A stretch of 23,355 bases of DNA from a virus. The notes under the pieces are model-generated. The model saw only the letters and a list, made by a program, of their open reading frames with translations, did not search any database and was not told the DNA's origin. The translations under genes and the position numbers were made by a program. The stretch covers positions 1 through 23,355 of the IMG/VR virus record IMGVR_UViG_3300046520_000207, one strand, 5' to 3'. Positions 8,209-16,491 of this stretch are shown here, one piece after another (position 1 is the stretch's first letter; each line of letters opens with the position of its first letter).

Positions 8209-8546
8209 CAGAGGATAGTGGAGGAGAGGTGGAGAGATGGAACTGGGAAACCTCTCTAACCTCTGCTATCCATATGGGTATTAGTCTTTCTGAGTATGAT
8301 GAAATGACACCTTATGAATTAAGTGTCTTTGCTCGTGTTTTCAATGAAAAACAAAAACATGAACAAGAAGAAAAACTCACATTGGTTTGGTTAGGTGAGA
8401 ACCTCCACAGAGCGAAGAAACTCCCAACTTTAGATAAGTTGTTGGGCAAAGGAAGTACACCTGTTAAAAAACACATGACTGATGACGAAATGTTGGAAAT
8501 GGTTAAGAAATTAAACGCTCAGTTCGGTGGTAGCGTGGAAAGGTAG
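8205..8546 (+). CDS. Tail chaperone T extension, made only by -1 frameshift
   Basis: This 113-residue segment continues the chaperone in the -1 frame; the fusion would be 106 + 113 = 219 aa. A GTG within it (8229) could be taken as a separate start, but the frame is open from the slip site, and the first residues encoded upstream of the GTG (LTEDSGGE) make a natural linker. The T part contains WNWETSLTSAIHMGISLSEYDEMTPYELSVFARVF, typical of phage T-domain proteins in Firmicutes that bind the tape measure, and then a lysine-rich helical tail. In lambda a low ratio of GT to G is essential; the same is inferred here. Confidence 0.8.
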   Translation, partial: LTEDSGGEVERWNWETSLTSAIHMGISLSEYDEMTPYELSVFARVFNEKQKHEQEEKLTLVWLGENLHRAKKLPTLDKLLGKGSTPVKKHMTDDEMLEMVKKLNAQFGGSVER

Positions 8547-8554
8547 GTGAGAAT

Positions 8555-11029
8555 ATGGCATTACGTAACTTACTTGTCAGGGTCGGAGCAGATATTAGTG
8601 GATTACAAAAAGGCATGAAACAAGCGCAGGGTCAGCTCAATGGGTTTGCTAAATCGATGGGTGGAATCAAAGGCAAAATAGCTGGTGCTTTAGCAAGCAT
8701 TGGTGCAGGACTTTATATCAAAGGCGGGATCGAGGACGCTATCAAATATGAAGCATTAATGGGAACAATTGGCGAAACCCTTGGCTCTACTGCTAATGAT
8801 TTTGTTAAGTGGTCGGAAACTACTGGTGCGGCAATGGGTTTTTCAAAGTTAGCGGCTGCGGAAATGGCGAATACGTTTTCTTTGAAGTTTAAGGGTATTG
8901 CCAAAGATGCCCAGGACAATTTTAGAATGACCACTGATTTAATGAAAGCAGCAGCCATTGTTCGAACAAAGACAGGAATGCAAGAAGTCGAGATTATGGA
9001 CCGTATGAGATCCGCAATGAACCAAGAAGCTGACGGTGCGGATGAACTAGGAGTCAACGTTCGTGTTGCGGCAATTACCGCATCCAATGCTTACAAGCAA
9101 ATGGCGAACGGTGTCCCATGGGCAGATCTTAATAAGAATCAACAAACCCTAATCTTACAGGCGCACATTACAGAGTCCATTTACAGTAAACTCGGAAATA
9201 CTGTGGCGAACAATACGGCTCTATTAAAAGGACAGTTTTTGGCAGCATTATCAGACACCAGATTGGCACTTGGACAAGCTTTTCTTCCTATTCTTAATAT
9301 CGCACTTCCTTTGTTAACTGCTTTAATGCGAAAGGTTGAAAGTGCATTTAAATTCTTTGCAGGTTTCATGAGAGCAATGTTCCCAAAATCAAACATCAAA
9401 GCAGGAAATGAGCAAGTAAAATCACTAAACACCCAAACAAGTTCTATTGGAAAACAAAAGGGTGCTGTGGATGGTTTGACTAATTCCGTTAAAAACCTAG
9501 GGAAAGCAAAGAAGAAAGCGTCTTACGGTGTTGCTGGGTTTGACCAAGTTAACACGTTATCGTCATCTAGTACTGATGGCGGCTCAGGTGGTAGTGGTGG
9601 CGCAGGAGATGTATTTAGTGATATAGGTGATGGGGCCCTTGCTGCTCAAGATGATGTTAATGATCTTGGTGACGTTATAGCAGGAGTCACCGATAAGATA
9701 AAAGCTTTCGTTGAGAAAGTCAAAGAATGGTTAGCACTGATTAAACCTTATTGGGACGATTTAGTAGAATCTATCAAAAACATCGGTGATGCCATTTCGG
9801 ATGTGTGGAATATGCCTCAATTAGATGGATTTAAAAAATGGATGACTTCAGGATGGGATTTAGGTATTTCAGGCATTCTTGAGATATTAGCAGGAATTGG
9901 CGATGCTTTCGCGGGATTAATCCGTATAGTAGCAGGCGGTCTTTCGGGTGATTGGAAACTCATGTGGGAAGGCGCAGGCGATATTATTAAAGGAATTATT
10001 GAAATCCTTAATGGCACGTTTGGTCCTTTATTCCCAGGCCTGATGAAAAAAGTCAAAGAATTCACAGATGATTTTAAAAGGAAATGGATGGATATCATCG
10101 ATATTAACTGGCTTGAACTAGGTGTTAACATTCTCAAAGGCGTTGAATCTTGTAAGGAGCTCGGTAAAACAATCAAAGGATGGTTGACATCTGGATGGAC
10201 TGGTACTTACTCATGGTTTGCGGATTTAGCTAACGGAAGTGTACTAGCTGGTTTTAAAAGCAAGTTGTCATTTTTAGGCAAAACCGCAAAAGGATGGTTA
10301 ACAAGTGGTTGGACTGGTACTAAAGACTGGTTCTCTAACCTGGGTAAGAATAGTGTCTTAGCTGGTTTAAATAGTAAACTATCCAAGTTAGGTTCTACCA
10401 TAAAAGGATGGTTAACAGGTGGATGGACTGGTACTAAAGATTGGTTCGCTAACCTTGGAAAGAACAGTATTGCAGATGGTATGAAAAGTAAACTGTATGG
10501 TATAGGTAGTACGATAAAAGGTTACGTCACAAGTGGTTGGTCGGGTATAAGTGGATGGTTCACGAGAAACGTCTCTAACCCCATTTCGACTGCTTTGAGT
10601 AAAATCAAAAGCGCACTGTCCGGAAGTTTAACAGGTGGGTTCAAATCTGTTTATAACACAGTGGCCGGATACCTTAACAGTTTGATTAGTGGTATCAATA
10701 AGATGGTCAAAAATCTAAACAATCTACCTATGATCAGTGGAATACCTACTGTTCCTAGAATCCCATATCTTGCAAAAGGTGGTATCGTTAACAGTCCGAC
10801 GCTTGCAATGGTGGGTGAGGCTGGGAAAGAGGCAGTAATGCCACTTGAGAATAACACTGGTTGGATCAACGACCTAGCAAGTAAAATTGCTGCTAGAGGT
10901 GGAACAGGTGGAGGCGGTGGAGACATCATTCTAAACCTTGATGGAAGACAGTTTGCGCGGATCGTCAAACCATTCTTAGACAAAGAGAACAAACGTATTG
11001 GTAAGAACGTAAAACTACAATCAATTTAA
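8555..11029 (+). CDS. Tail tape measure protein
   Basis: An 824-aa protein that would set tail length and be ejected through the tube. The N-terminus (RNLLVRVGADISGLQKGMKQ) is the standard start of Firmicute tape measures, followed by the helical MAAAEMANTF-type region. A serine/glycine-rich linker (around residues 325-350) follows KKASYGVAGFDQVNTL. Hydrophobic segments near 225-250 and 435-465 could insert into membrane. A 38-residue repeat is present three times plus a partial copy (residues 538-669). The C-terminus has the recurrent AKGGIVNSPTLAMVGEAGKEAVMPLEN motif and a glycine run. The ribosome site is AGGTAGGTG. No peptidase or lysozyme domain is obvious. Confidence 0.95.
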   Translation: MALRNLLVRVGADISGLQKGMKQAQGQLNGFAKSMGGIKGKIAGALASIGAGLYIKGGIEDAIKYEALMGTIGETLGSTANDFVKWSETTGAAMGFSKLAAAEMANTFSLKFKGIAKDAQDNFRMTTDLMKAAAIVRTKTGMQEVEIMDRMRSAMNQEADGADELGVNVRVAAITASNAYKQMANGVPWADLNKNQQTLILQAHITESIYSKLGNTVANNTALLKGQFLAALSDTRLALGQAFLPILNIALPLLTALMRKVESAFKFFAGFMRAMFPKSNIKAGNEQVKSLNTQTSSIGKQKGAVDGLTNSVKNLGKAKKKASYGVAGFDQVNTLSSSSTDGGSGGSGGAGDVFSDIGDGALAAQDDVNDLGDVIAGVTDKIKAFVEKVKEWLALIKPYWDDLVESIKNIGDAISDVWNMPQLDGFKKWMTSGWDLGISGILEILAGIGDAFAGLIRIVAGGLSGDWKLMWEGAGDIIKGIIEILNGTFGPLFPGLMKKVKEFTDDFKRKWMDIIDINWLELGVNILKGVESCKELGKTIKGWLTSGWTGTYSWFADLANGSVLAGFKSKLSFLGKTAKGWLTSGWTGTKDWFSNLGKNSVLAGLNSKLSKLGSTIKGWLTGGWTGTKDWFANLGKNSIADGMKSKLYGIGSTIKGYVTSGWSGISGWFTRNVSNPISTALSKIKSALSGSLTGGFKSVYNTVAGYLNSLISGINKMVKNLNNLPMISGIPTVPRIPYLAKGGIVNSPTLAMVGEAGKEAVMPLENNTGWINDLASKIAARGGTGGGGGDIILNLDGRQFARIVKPFLDKENKRIGKNVKLQSI
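10166..10561 (+). repeat. 114-bp in-frame repeat in the tape measure gene, 3.5 copies
   Basis: Copies start at 10166, 10280, 10394 and (partial) 10508, each exactly 114 bp (38 codons). The unit reads roughly TIKGWLTSGWTGT, then WFxNLGKNSVLAGxKSKLxxLG, with invariant tryptophans. The copies differ at many third positions, so the array is not recent, yet spacing has been kept with no insertion or deletion. Whole-unit gain or loss would change tail length by a fixed step. Confidence 0.93.
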
Positions 11030-11042
11030 AGGGGTTGTGTAA

Positions 11043-11393
11043 ATGGCTTTAGTTAGTATTGGCGGGGTTGATTTACTAACCCCTTCTGATTTTGGTGTTT
11101 CTATAATGGATCTGTCAAAGGCTGAACGGAACGCAAATGGAACGATGATCATTGAGAGAATTGCAACAAAGAGGAAGCTAGAATTGTCATACAACTATTT
11201 AACAGGTGCTTCGTTAAGTGTGATATTGAACGCAATTGATTCGGTGTTCTTTGACGTAACCTATCTTGACCCGAAAACAAACGGAATGCGTACGGGTTCT
11301 TTTTATTGTGGGGATCGAAGTACAGGGATGTTGGATTATATTGACGGTGTACCGAGATACCAAGCTGTGAAATTCGATTTGATTGAAAGGTAG
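11043..11393 (+). CDS. Distal tail / tail tip protein (DUF6711-like)
   Basis: A 116-aa beta-rich protein directly after the tape measure, the place of the distal tail protein or an equivalent small tip protein. It begins ALVSIGGVDLLTPSDFGVSIMDL and contains RNANGTMIIERIATKRKLELSY, a pattern I associate with the small DUF6711 group of Firmicute phage tail proteins. It lacks the size of a full Dit (about 250 aa), so it probably provides only the ring-forming core. Ribosome site AAGGGGTTG. Family name held with moderate confidence; location in the tail tip is well supported. Confidence 0.72.
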   Translation: MALVSIGGVDLLTPSDFGVSIMDLSKAERNANGTMIIERIATKRKLELSYNYLTGASLSVILNAIDSVFFDVTYLDPKTNGMRTGSFYCGDRSTGMLDYIDGVPRYQAVKFDLIER

Positions 11394-11401
11394 GTGTGTG
11401 A

Positions 11402-12553
11402 ATGTTAGAGGTCAGTCAAAGTTTCAAAGACATTGTTTATGCACCTGTCCGACAATTTAACTCAAGGATTCATTTTACATTAGCCTTGTCAACAGCACCA
11501 GCAACGACCACAACCTATGACGATGATACCATCATGAAAATTAACATCCTGGAAGAGCTAAGCACATTAAACGACACTATCCCCTCCAACGAATTACAGA
11601 TAACCCTTGATAACTCAGATGGTGCTTTCAACATGTTGAACTTTCAGAACATGCAAACGATTATTGCTAGTCGGCCAAAAATTGTAGTTGAATTTGGGTT
11701 GATATTATCAGAGACCATTACTGAATGGGTATCAATGGGCACCTATTATCTAAGTGAGTGGAAGAATGAAGTAAGTTCTAGGACTATTACGCTTATATGT
11801 AATGATGTTTTTAATATGCTGGATTCTATCTCTTATGAGAATACGGTCAGCGACACATTGTACAATCTAGCTGTGGACGTTTTGACAAAAGCGGGTATCA
11901 CCTCATATACCATTGATGATAGTTTGAAATTAATCACCTCTAATTTTACTGATCGATTGAACAGTCGTGAGGCGTTACAACATATTGGTATTGCATCAGG
12001 GAGCGCTGTTTTTCAGGACCGTACTGGGAAAGTGATCATTAAACCATTTACCGCATTGGATGCGAGCAGTAACTATTTAACATATTCCGGTCAGAATGGA
12101 TTATATGCTGGAGTCGCAGGTGCCTACCCGTTAGTCACAACGGGAGCTGGTATGAAGTATGTGGATTTCGATAACATGTATGATATTCCTGAAATCACAT
12201 TGGACAAATCTATCTATCAGGTGGTTGTAAATGTTCGGGTAGGAAGTACCACTCACGAAAATGTTTATACTAACACATCGATTGCCGGAACGAACGGAGC
12301 ATCGTTTACCATAGATAACCCCTTAATCATCACTGATGCAATGGCTGATAAGGTTGCGGCATGGTATATAAGGGAGAGTAATTATAATGCAATATATAAA
12401 GCCAATTGGAGGCAGAATCCAATACTAGAATGCGCGGATGTCATTCTTGTAGAGGATAGTTTTGATGCAAAGAAACAAACGAGGATTTTCAAACAAGAGT
12501 TTACTTATGAGGGTTATCTAATGGGAATCACGGAGAGCAGAGGAGGGATATAA
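11402..12553 (+). CDS. Tail tip / baseplate hub-like protein
   Basis: A 383-aa beta-rich protein with repeated short strands. It opens with SQSFKDIVYAPVRQFNSRIHFTL, as seen in many Firmicute phage tail proteins that attach to the tip, and contains TLICNDVFNMLDS and a DRTGKVIIKPF segment typical of gp27/Tal-like hub folds. No C-terminal peptidase or hydrolase domain is seen; it ends soon after the hub fold, so it is shorter than classic Tal proteins. It follows the small distal tail gene with an AGGTAGGTG ribosome site and ends where the next gene (TTG start) begins with no gap. Confidence 0.75.
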   Translation: MLEVSQSFKDIVYAPVRQFNSRIHFTLALSTAPATTTTYDDDTIMKINILEELSTLNDTIPSNELQITLDNSDGAFNMLNFQNMQTIIASRPKIVVEFGLILSETITEWVSMGTYYLSEWKNEVSSRTITLICNDVFNMLDSISYENTVSDTLYNLAVDVLTKAGITSYTIDDSLKLITSNFTDRLNSREALQHIGIASGSAVFQDRTGKVIIKPFTALDASSNYLTYSGQNGLYAGVAGAYPLVTTGAGMKYVDFDNMYDIPEITLDKSIYQVVVNVRVGSTTHENVYTNTSIAGTNGASFTIDNPLIITDAMADKVAAWYIRESNYNAIYKANWRQNPILECADVILVEDSFDAKKQTRIFKQEFTYEGYLMGITESRGGI

Positions 12554-13090
12554 TTGGCGTACGCAAAGACACTGTGGAAAGATAGAGCTGTGCAAAAACC
12601 TTTAACTTACACATTACAGAATAACGGTGATGGAACAACAACCCTTATTCCTGCGGAAGGAACAATTGTGGACCCAGGGACATCAATCACTGCCGCTGTT
12701 ATGAATAAATTGGAGACACAGTATGATGAATCAATCAACTATTTCAAAGATCCTCCTGTTACATGGACAAATTTAACATTACAAAACGGGGTACAAGTTT
12801 ACCAAATAGGATCAGATCTTAAATATGCAAAAGTAGGGAATTTCGTAATTGTAAAAGGAGCCGTAAAAAATATAACGGTAAATTCTACCGTGGTAGCAAC
12901 ATTACCGGCTGGATATAGACCGCCTGAAACCATAGCCACGGCACAAGTTACTACTGCTAGTGGTTCAAACGCTCAGTTTGCAAGATGGCTTTTTAGCAGC
13001 AATGGAAATATACAAATGGAATTTGTTTCAGACGCTACGATAACAAGCACAGATTGGTTCCCGGTTTATTTAGTTTTTTCAGTAGTGTAA
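12554..13090 (+). CDS. Tail fibre-like / receptor-binding protein
   Basis: A 178-aa protein starting with TTG, six bases after GGAGGG and immediately after the previous stop; no other start is in frame nearby. Residues 1-65 (AYAKTLWKDRAV, then GTSITAAVMNKLETQYDES) match the short N-terminal attachment segment common in Bacillus phage tail appendages. Residues about 70-178 look like a beta-sandwich head with ATLPAGYRPPETIATA, a phrase widespread in phage receptor-binding tips. Likely a trimeric appendage at the baseplate; the target is unknown. Confidence 0.72.
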   Translation: MAYAKTLWKDRAVQKPLTYTLQNNGDGTTTLIPAEGTIVDPGTSITAAVMNKLETQYDESINYFKDPPVTWTNLTLQNGVQVYQIGSDLKYAKVGNFVIVKGAVKNITVNSTVVATLPAGYRPPETIATAQVTTASGSNAQFARWLFSSNGNIQMEFVSDATITSTDWFPVYLVFSVV

Positions 13091-13103
13091 AAAGGGGGAT
13101 ATT

Positions 13104-13403
13104 ATGAAATTTATTCATTCTTATGACAGGTATTCAGGAAAATGGACACCTGAACAAGATAGAGAATTGCTACCGGATGAAGAAGGAAACTACGTAATTC
13201 CACAAGGGTACACAGATAAGCAATTGCCGCGTCCATGTTGGAAACCTGTTTTTATTAATGGTGAATGGATCGAAACTGCTACAGAGGAAGAAAAAAATCC
13301 ACCAGTTTCCCCTCCACAAGAATCCGTCGAGGAAAAGCTCGTGCAAATGGAGAAGGACGTTGCGGACTTATGGTATGCGGCAATGATGGGAGGGCTTGCG
13401 TAA
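13104..13403 (+). CDS. Small tail-region protein of unknown function (99 aa)
   Basis: A 99-aa acidic protein with a tryptophan/proline-rich first part (DRYSGKWTPEQDRELLPDEE, then PRPCWKPVFINGEWIETATEEE) and a short C-terminal coiled-coil segment (EEKLVQMEKDVADLWYAAMMGG). Proteins of this shape commonly sit between fibre and XkdX genes in Bacillus phages and may help fibre folding or attach to it. I cannot name a function. The ribosome site is AAGGGGG and the stop is followed directly by the ATG of the XkdX-type gene. Confidence 0.7.
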   Translation: MKFIHSYDRYSGKWTPEQDRELLPDEEGNYVIPQGYTDKQLPRPCWKPVFINGEWIETATEEEKNPPVSPPQESVEEKLVQMEKDVADLWYAAMMGGLA

Positions 13404-13541
13404 ATGTTAACCTATGATCGAATCAAGCGGTTTTATGATGGTGGACTTTGGACGGAATCGATGGTACGGGACGCAGTAGTTAAAGGAGTCATAACAGAAA
13501 TTCAATATGAAGAGATTACAGGAGATCCTTACACAGTATAG
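13404..13541 (+). CDS. XkdX family small phage protein (45 aa)
   Basis: A 45-aa frame beginning right after the previous stop (TAAATG), with GGGAGGG nine bases upstream inside that gene. The protein (MLTYDRIKRFYDGGLWTESM at the start, then VVKGVITEIQYEEITG) matches the XkdX pattern: a short amphipathic helix, W-T/S-x-x-x-V, and a V-x-K-G-x-I-T-x-x-Q/E-Y-x-x-I-T-G ending. XkdX proteins occur widely next to tail fibre genes in Firmicute phages and PBSX; their function is not established. Confidence 0.85.
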   Translation: MLTYDRIKRFYDGGLWTESMVRDAVVKGVITEIQYEEITGDPYTV

Positions 13542-13576
13542 GTTCTTTTTTATTTAGAGAAAGCCAGGTGATACAA

Positions 13577-16090
13577 GTGGTTAAAATTTTTAACGTATTA
13601 CTGGATACAATGCAATCCATTCCTTATCCATCCTTTACAGTGAATACGAATGATTTAAAAACGTTGCAGGTTAATATTACTATCAATCAAGACAAAAAAG
13701 CGCTTGATTTAACGAATGCAACTGTAACATTAGCTATTAAAAAGCCAGATAATAAAACGGTTTTTCAGGATGTAACCGTTGTGGATGCTCTGGCTGGCAG
13801 TTGTAAACTCACCTTAAATACGCAGGCTTATGTGGTACCTGGATTCCATAAAGCTGAGGTAATGATCTACTATGGCACGGACACAGTTGCTGTCACAAGT
13901 CAGTTTTCATACACAGCCAACAAAGGGATTATGAATGACAGTTCGATTGAAAGCACCAATGAATTCCAAGCTATTTCAAAAGTGGTTAGTGATGCGGTAA
14001 GTATAAAAACGGAAGCTCAACAAAGTGCAACTGCCTCAGCTGCAAGTGCGACTGCTGCACAAGTTTTAATTGATGAAGCAAAGGGAACCTACCCAAATTT
14101 AAGTACTCGGCTGACGGCTAATGAGACGTCTTTGGCCCAAAGTACGTCGGAGATCACGAATTTACAAGTTGCCAAAGCAGATAAAGTCTATGTTGATACA
14201 TTAACTCAAAGTCTTGCGAGTGGTTCTCCGAAAGGTACTTATGCCACTTTAGCTGCATTACAGACAGCGTACCCTACTGGAACAACTGGAATTTATGTAG
14301 TGGTTGCTGACGGTAAATGGTACTATTGGAGCGGTTCAGCGTGGGCGATAGGCGGAACTTATCAATCTCAAGGAATTGTAGATCGTACTGTACCGATTGA
14401 TAAACTCGATTTTGTTCTAAGAAGTACAAACCTGATTGACGAAACCAAAAGTACAACGGGTTTTAGGATAAATGCCACAACAGGACTAACCGTGGCGGAT
14501 GCTGCTTATATGGTGTCGGACTATACTTATATAAAACCGAACACCATTCACTCAAAATACTATGTAGATAGCGCAGGAATTGTAACGGCAGTACAACATG
14601 ATATAGCTTTTTATGATGCATCTAAAAACTATATTAGTGGAATTGCCTTTGGTACAGGTGCTCAAACCTTTACCACACCAACTAATGCCCAATATATTCG
14701 GGTAAACTACGGTACTGGTGGCGCAGGGAAAATTATGCTTATTGAAGGGAACACCCCACCAACCAAGTATGAAGCGTATTTTGCTCGAATTGGCATTGAT
14801 GATTCCGTACAATCAACTAGTCGAACATGGTCATCAAACAAAATTTTAAGAACGAATTTGGATACAAGTAACCTAGGCGTTTTAAAGTGTTTCTTGAATG
14901 GAACGGTTAATAATGCAATTGGATCAACTCCGGCAGATACTTATTCAAGTACATCCAATCGTGCTTTTTTACAAAGTAAATACATGATTCCTGTTCCTTC
15001 ATCCACATCAAAAATCATAACAAGAAATTTGAGCGTTGATTATTTGGTTGGGATTCATCAATATGATAGCAACAATATTATGATTAGTGATAGTGGTTGG
15101 GTTAATCCCAACACATTAACAACATTAACAAAACAACCGACATGTGCAAAAATAAGAATTTATTTCAATTATTTTTTAGATACATCCAAAACACTTGATT
15201 TAACTAGGTTCCCAGTAGGGTTATTTAAAGTAACTTTTGATGACATTGACAATCGAAATGAATTAGACTACCTGAAAAAGTCTTATTACGATGATATAGA
15301 GAAAAGAGTTTCAGCCGTTGAAATCATTCCCACAAACGTTATTAAAAACCCTTTAGACGCCAATGTGAAAGCCATTATGCACAGAGGTTATAATTTTGAC
15401 GCTCCAGAAGAAACATTACCGGCTTACCAACGTGCCAAAGATTTGGGTTTTAGTTATGTAGAGTGTGATGTACAATTTTCAAGTGATGGGTACCCTGTTT
15501 TAATACATGATAGTGATGTTGGCAGAACTAGTAATGGATCAGGATATGTCAAAGATTTAACACTTGCTCAATTAAAAGCATTAGATTTTGGAGTAAAGAA
15601 AAATGTTAGTTTCACAGGAACGCAAATTCTCACCTTCCAAGAGTTTTTAATTATTTGTAAAAAGTTAAATCTTTATGCTTATGTTGAACCAAAAATAACA
15701 GACACCACACAGATTCAAAATTTGGTTGATATTGCTCGTAAAATGGGAATGTTACGGAAAATCACATGGGAAGGGTACAACATCACGTTAAATGCGGTCT
15801 TGCAAAAAGACCCAAAAGCGAGATGTGCGTATCAGTATAATATCTCAGATAGCACTATTCAGGAGGTGTTAAACTACAAAACCACCTACCCGAACGCTGA
15901 CCTGTATATGTCTGCTGATTATACCACCGTCACACAAGCATTAGCCGATCAGTGTTTAATGGAAGGTTTATCTTTAGAAGTATTTACTTGTGATGATGAT
16001 ACAGCAATTATCACATTAGCAGGTTATGGGGTAACTGGCATTATCACCAATTACAAAAACGTGGCACAAATACTACAAAATAGCCTATAA
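13577..16090 (+). CDS. Baseplate protein with BppU-like N-terminus and C-terminal GDPD domain
   Basis: An 837-aa tail appendage with an enzyme at its tip. Residues 1-115 resemble the BppU-type attachment domain (VKIFNVLLDTMQSIPYPSF, immunoglobulin-like strands). Residues 120-210 are helical coiled coil with alanine repeats, followed by a GTYATLAALQTAYPTGTTGI module and jelly-roll-like strands. From about 595 to the end is a complete glycerophosphodiester phosphodiesterase domain: H602-R603-G604, E629-x-D631, H644-D645 and VEPK near 703-706. GDPD enzymes cut glycerophosphodiesters, and on a Gram-positive phage tail the probable substrate is teichoic acid. A GTG three codons upstream is possible, but the AGGTGAT ribosome site favours this GTG. 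Confidence 0.88.
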   Translation: MVKIFNVLLDTMQSIPYPSFTVNTNDLKTLQVNITINQDKKALDLTNATVTLAIKKPDNKTVFQDVTVVDALAGSCKLTLNTQAYVVPGFHKAEVMIYYGTDTVAVTSQFSYTANKGIMNDSSIESTNEFQAISKVVSDAVSIKTEAQQSATASAASATAAQVLIDEAKGTYPNLSTRLTANETSLAQSTSEITNLQVAKADKVYVDTLTQSLASGSPKGTYATLAALQTAYPTGTTGIYVVVADGKWYYWSGSAWAIGGTYQSQGIVDRTVPIDKLDFVLRSTNLIDETKSTTGFRINATTGLTVADAAYMVSDYTYIKPNTIHSKYYVDSAGIVTAVQHDIAFYDASKNYISGIAFGTGAQTFTTPTNAQYIRVNYGTGGAGKIMLIEGNTPPTKYEAYFARIGIDDSVQSTSRTWSSNKILRTNLDTSNLGVLKCFLNGTVNNAIGSTPADTYSSTSNRAFLQSKYMIPVPSSTSKIITRNLSVDYLVGIHQYDSNNIMISDSGWVNPNTLTTLTKQPTCAKIRIYFNYFLDTSKTLDLTRFPVGLFKVTFDDIDNRNELDYLKKSYYDDIEKRVSAVEIIPTNVIKNPLDANVKAIMHRGYNFDAPEETLPAYQRAKDLGFSYVECDVQFSSDGYPVLIHDSDVGRTSNGSGYVKDLTLAQLKALDFGVKKNVSFTGTQILTFQEFLIICKKLNLYAYVEPKITDTTQIQNLVDIARKMGMLRKITWEGYNITLNAVLQKDPKARCAYQYNISDSTIQEVLNYKTTYPNADLYMSADYTTVTQALADQCLMEGLSLEVFTCDDDTAIITLAGYGVTGIITNYKNVAQILQNSL

Positions 16091-16138
16091 CATAGACACA
16101 CTTGGATGAAAGAGCGTCGTCAATATCTTGAAAAAGAT

Positions 16139-16163
16139 GAAGCCAAAAGGGCTTTTTTATTTT
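16139..16163 (+). terminator. Terminator at the end of the tail operon
   Basis: A hairpin AAGCC-AAAAG-GGCTT, followed by TTTTATTTT, about 50 bases after the GDPD gene stop. This is the likely end of the head/tail transcript. A 30-codon open frame spanning it is judged not to be a gene. Confidence 0.7.
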
Positions 16164-16210
16164 GCTTAATATCGTCAAAAGCAGCTCATATGAAATAACC
16201 AGTTCACCTG

Positions 16211-16236
16211 TTATAATTATTATTATTATTATAAAA
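16211..16236. repeat. ATT trinucleotide tract with flanking inverted ends
   Basis: A run of about five ATT units, bounded by TTATAAT on the left and ATTATAA on the right, so it can also pair with itself. It contains TATAAT, which could be a -10 element, though I see no matching -35. It lies 13 bases upstream of the start region of the 80-aa gene, ahead of its AAAGGTGG ribosome site. Confidence 0.6.
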
Positions 16237-16248
16237 GGTGGCCAGATA

Positions 16249-16491
16249 ATGAGGGTTTTTAAAGTGTCTGCTTTTGACGCAAGTTACGATGAATATAAGT
16301 CAATTATCGTCATCGCACAACACAGAGACCGTGCATTAGAAATAGCAAAAAAGGGTCAACCATATGAATGGAAGGACCCTAAAAAGTATGATATTTACTG
16401 GGAATTCAAAGAAGATCAATATCCTCTAATTGTTAATGAAATAGAATTAACAGAAGAGAAAGTTATTGCTTCCGAATTTATTGGGAGTTGA
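16249..16491 (+). CDS. Hypothetical protein, probable accessory (moron) gene (80 aa)
   Basis: An 80-aa protein starting MRVFKVSAFDASYDEYKSII after AAAGGTGG. The N-terminal part is a beta strand-turn-strand followed by a helix (HRDRALEIAKKG), then an acidic, tryptophan-containing C-terminal half. It reads like a small standalone domain. I do not recognise the family. It sits after the tail terminator with its own upstream AT-rich tract and converges with the opposite-strand gene, overlapping it by 14 bases at the 3' ends. That arrangement is typical of accessory genes inserted into a late region, so a lysogenic function is possible but unproven. The longer frame through the ATT tract (encoding a run of isoleucines) is unlikely to be translated. 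Confidence 0.6.
   Translation: MRVFKVSAFDASYDEYKSIIVIAQHRDRALEIAKKGQPYEWKDPKKYDIYWEFKEDQYPLIVNEIELTEEKVIASEFIGS

Noticed and set aside
8713-9087. A 124-codon frame on the minus strand inside the tape measure gene, and similar long antisense frames at 9817-10176 and 10651-10992.
   Set aside because: They lie wholly within a well-supported gene, show no ribosome sites or recognisable domains, and follow from its codon composition.
16105-16197. A 30-codon open frame starting MKERRQYLEKDEAKRAFLFC after the GDPD gene.
   Set aside because: It has no ribosome site and runs through the tail operon terminator hairpin. It may be a remnant, but nothing supports translation.
16162-16248. N-terminal extension of the 80-aa protein through the ATT tract, giving a run of isoleucines.
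   Set aside because: The TTG start has no ribosome site and the run looks like translated simple repeat; the ATG at 16249 has AAAGGTGG.
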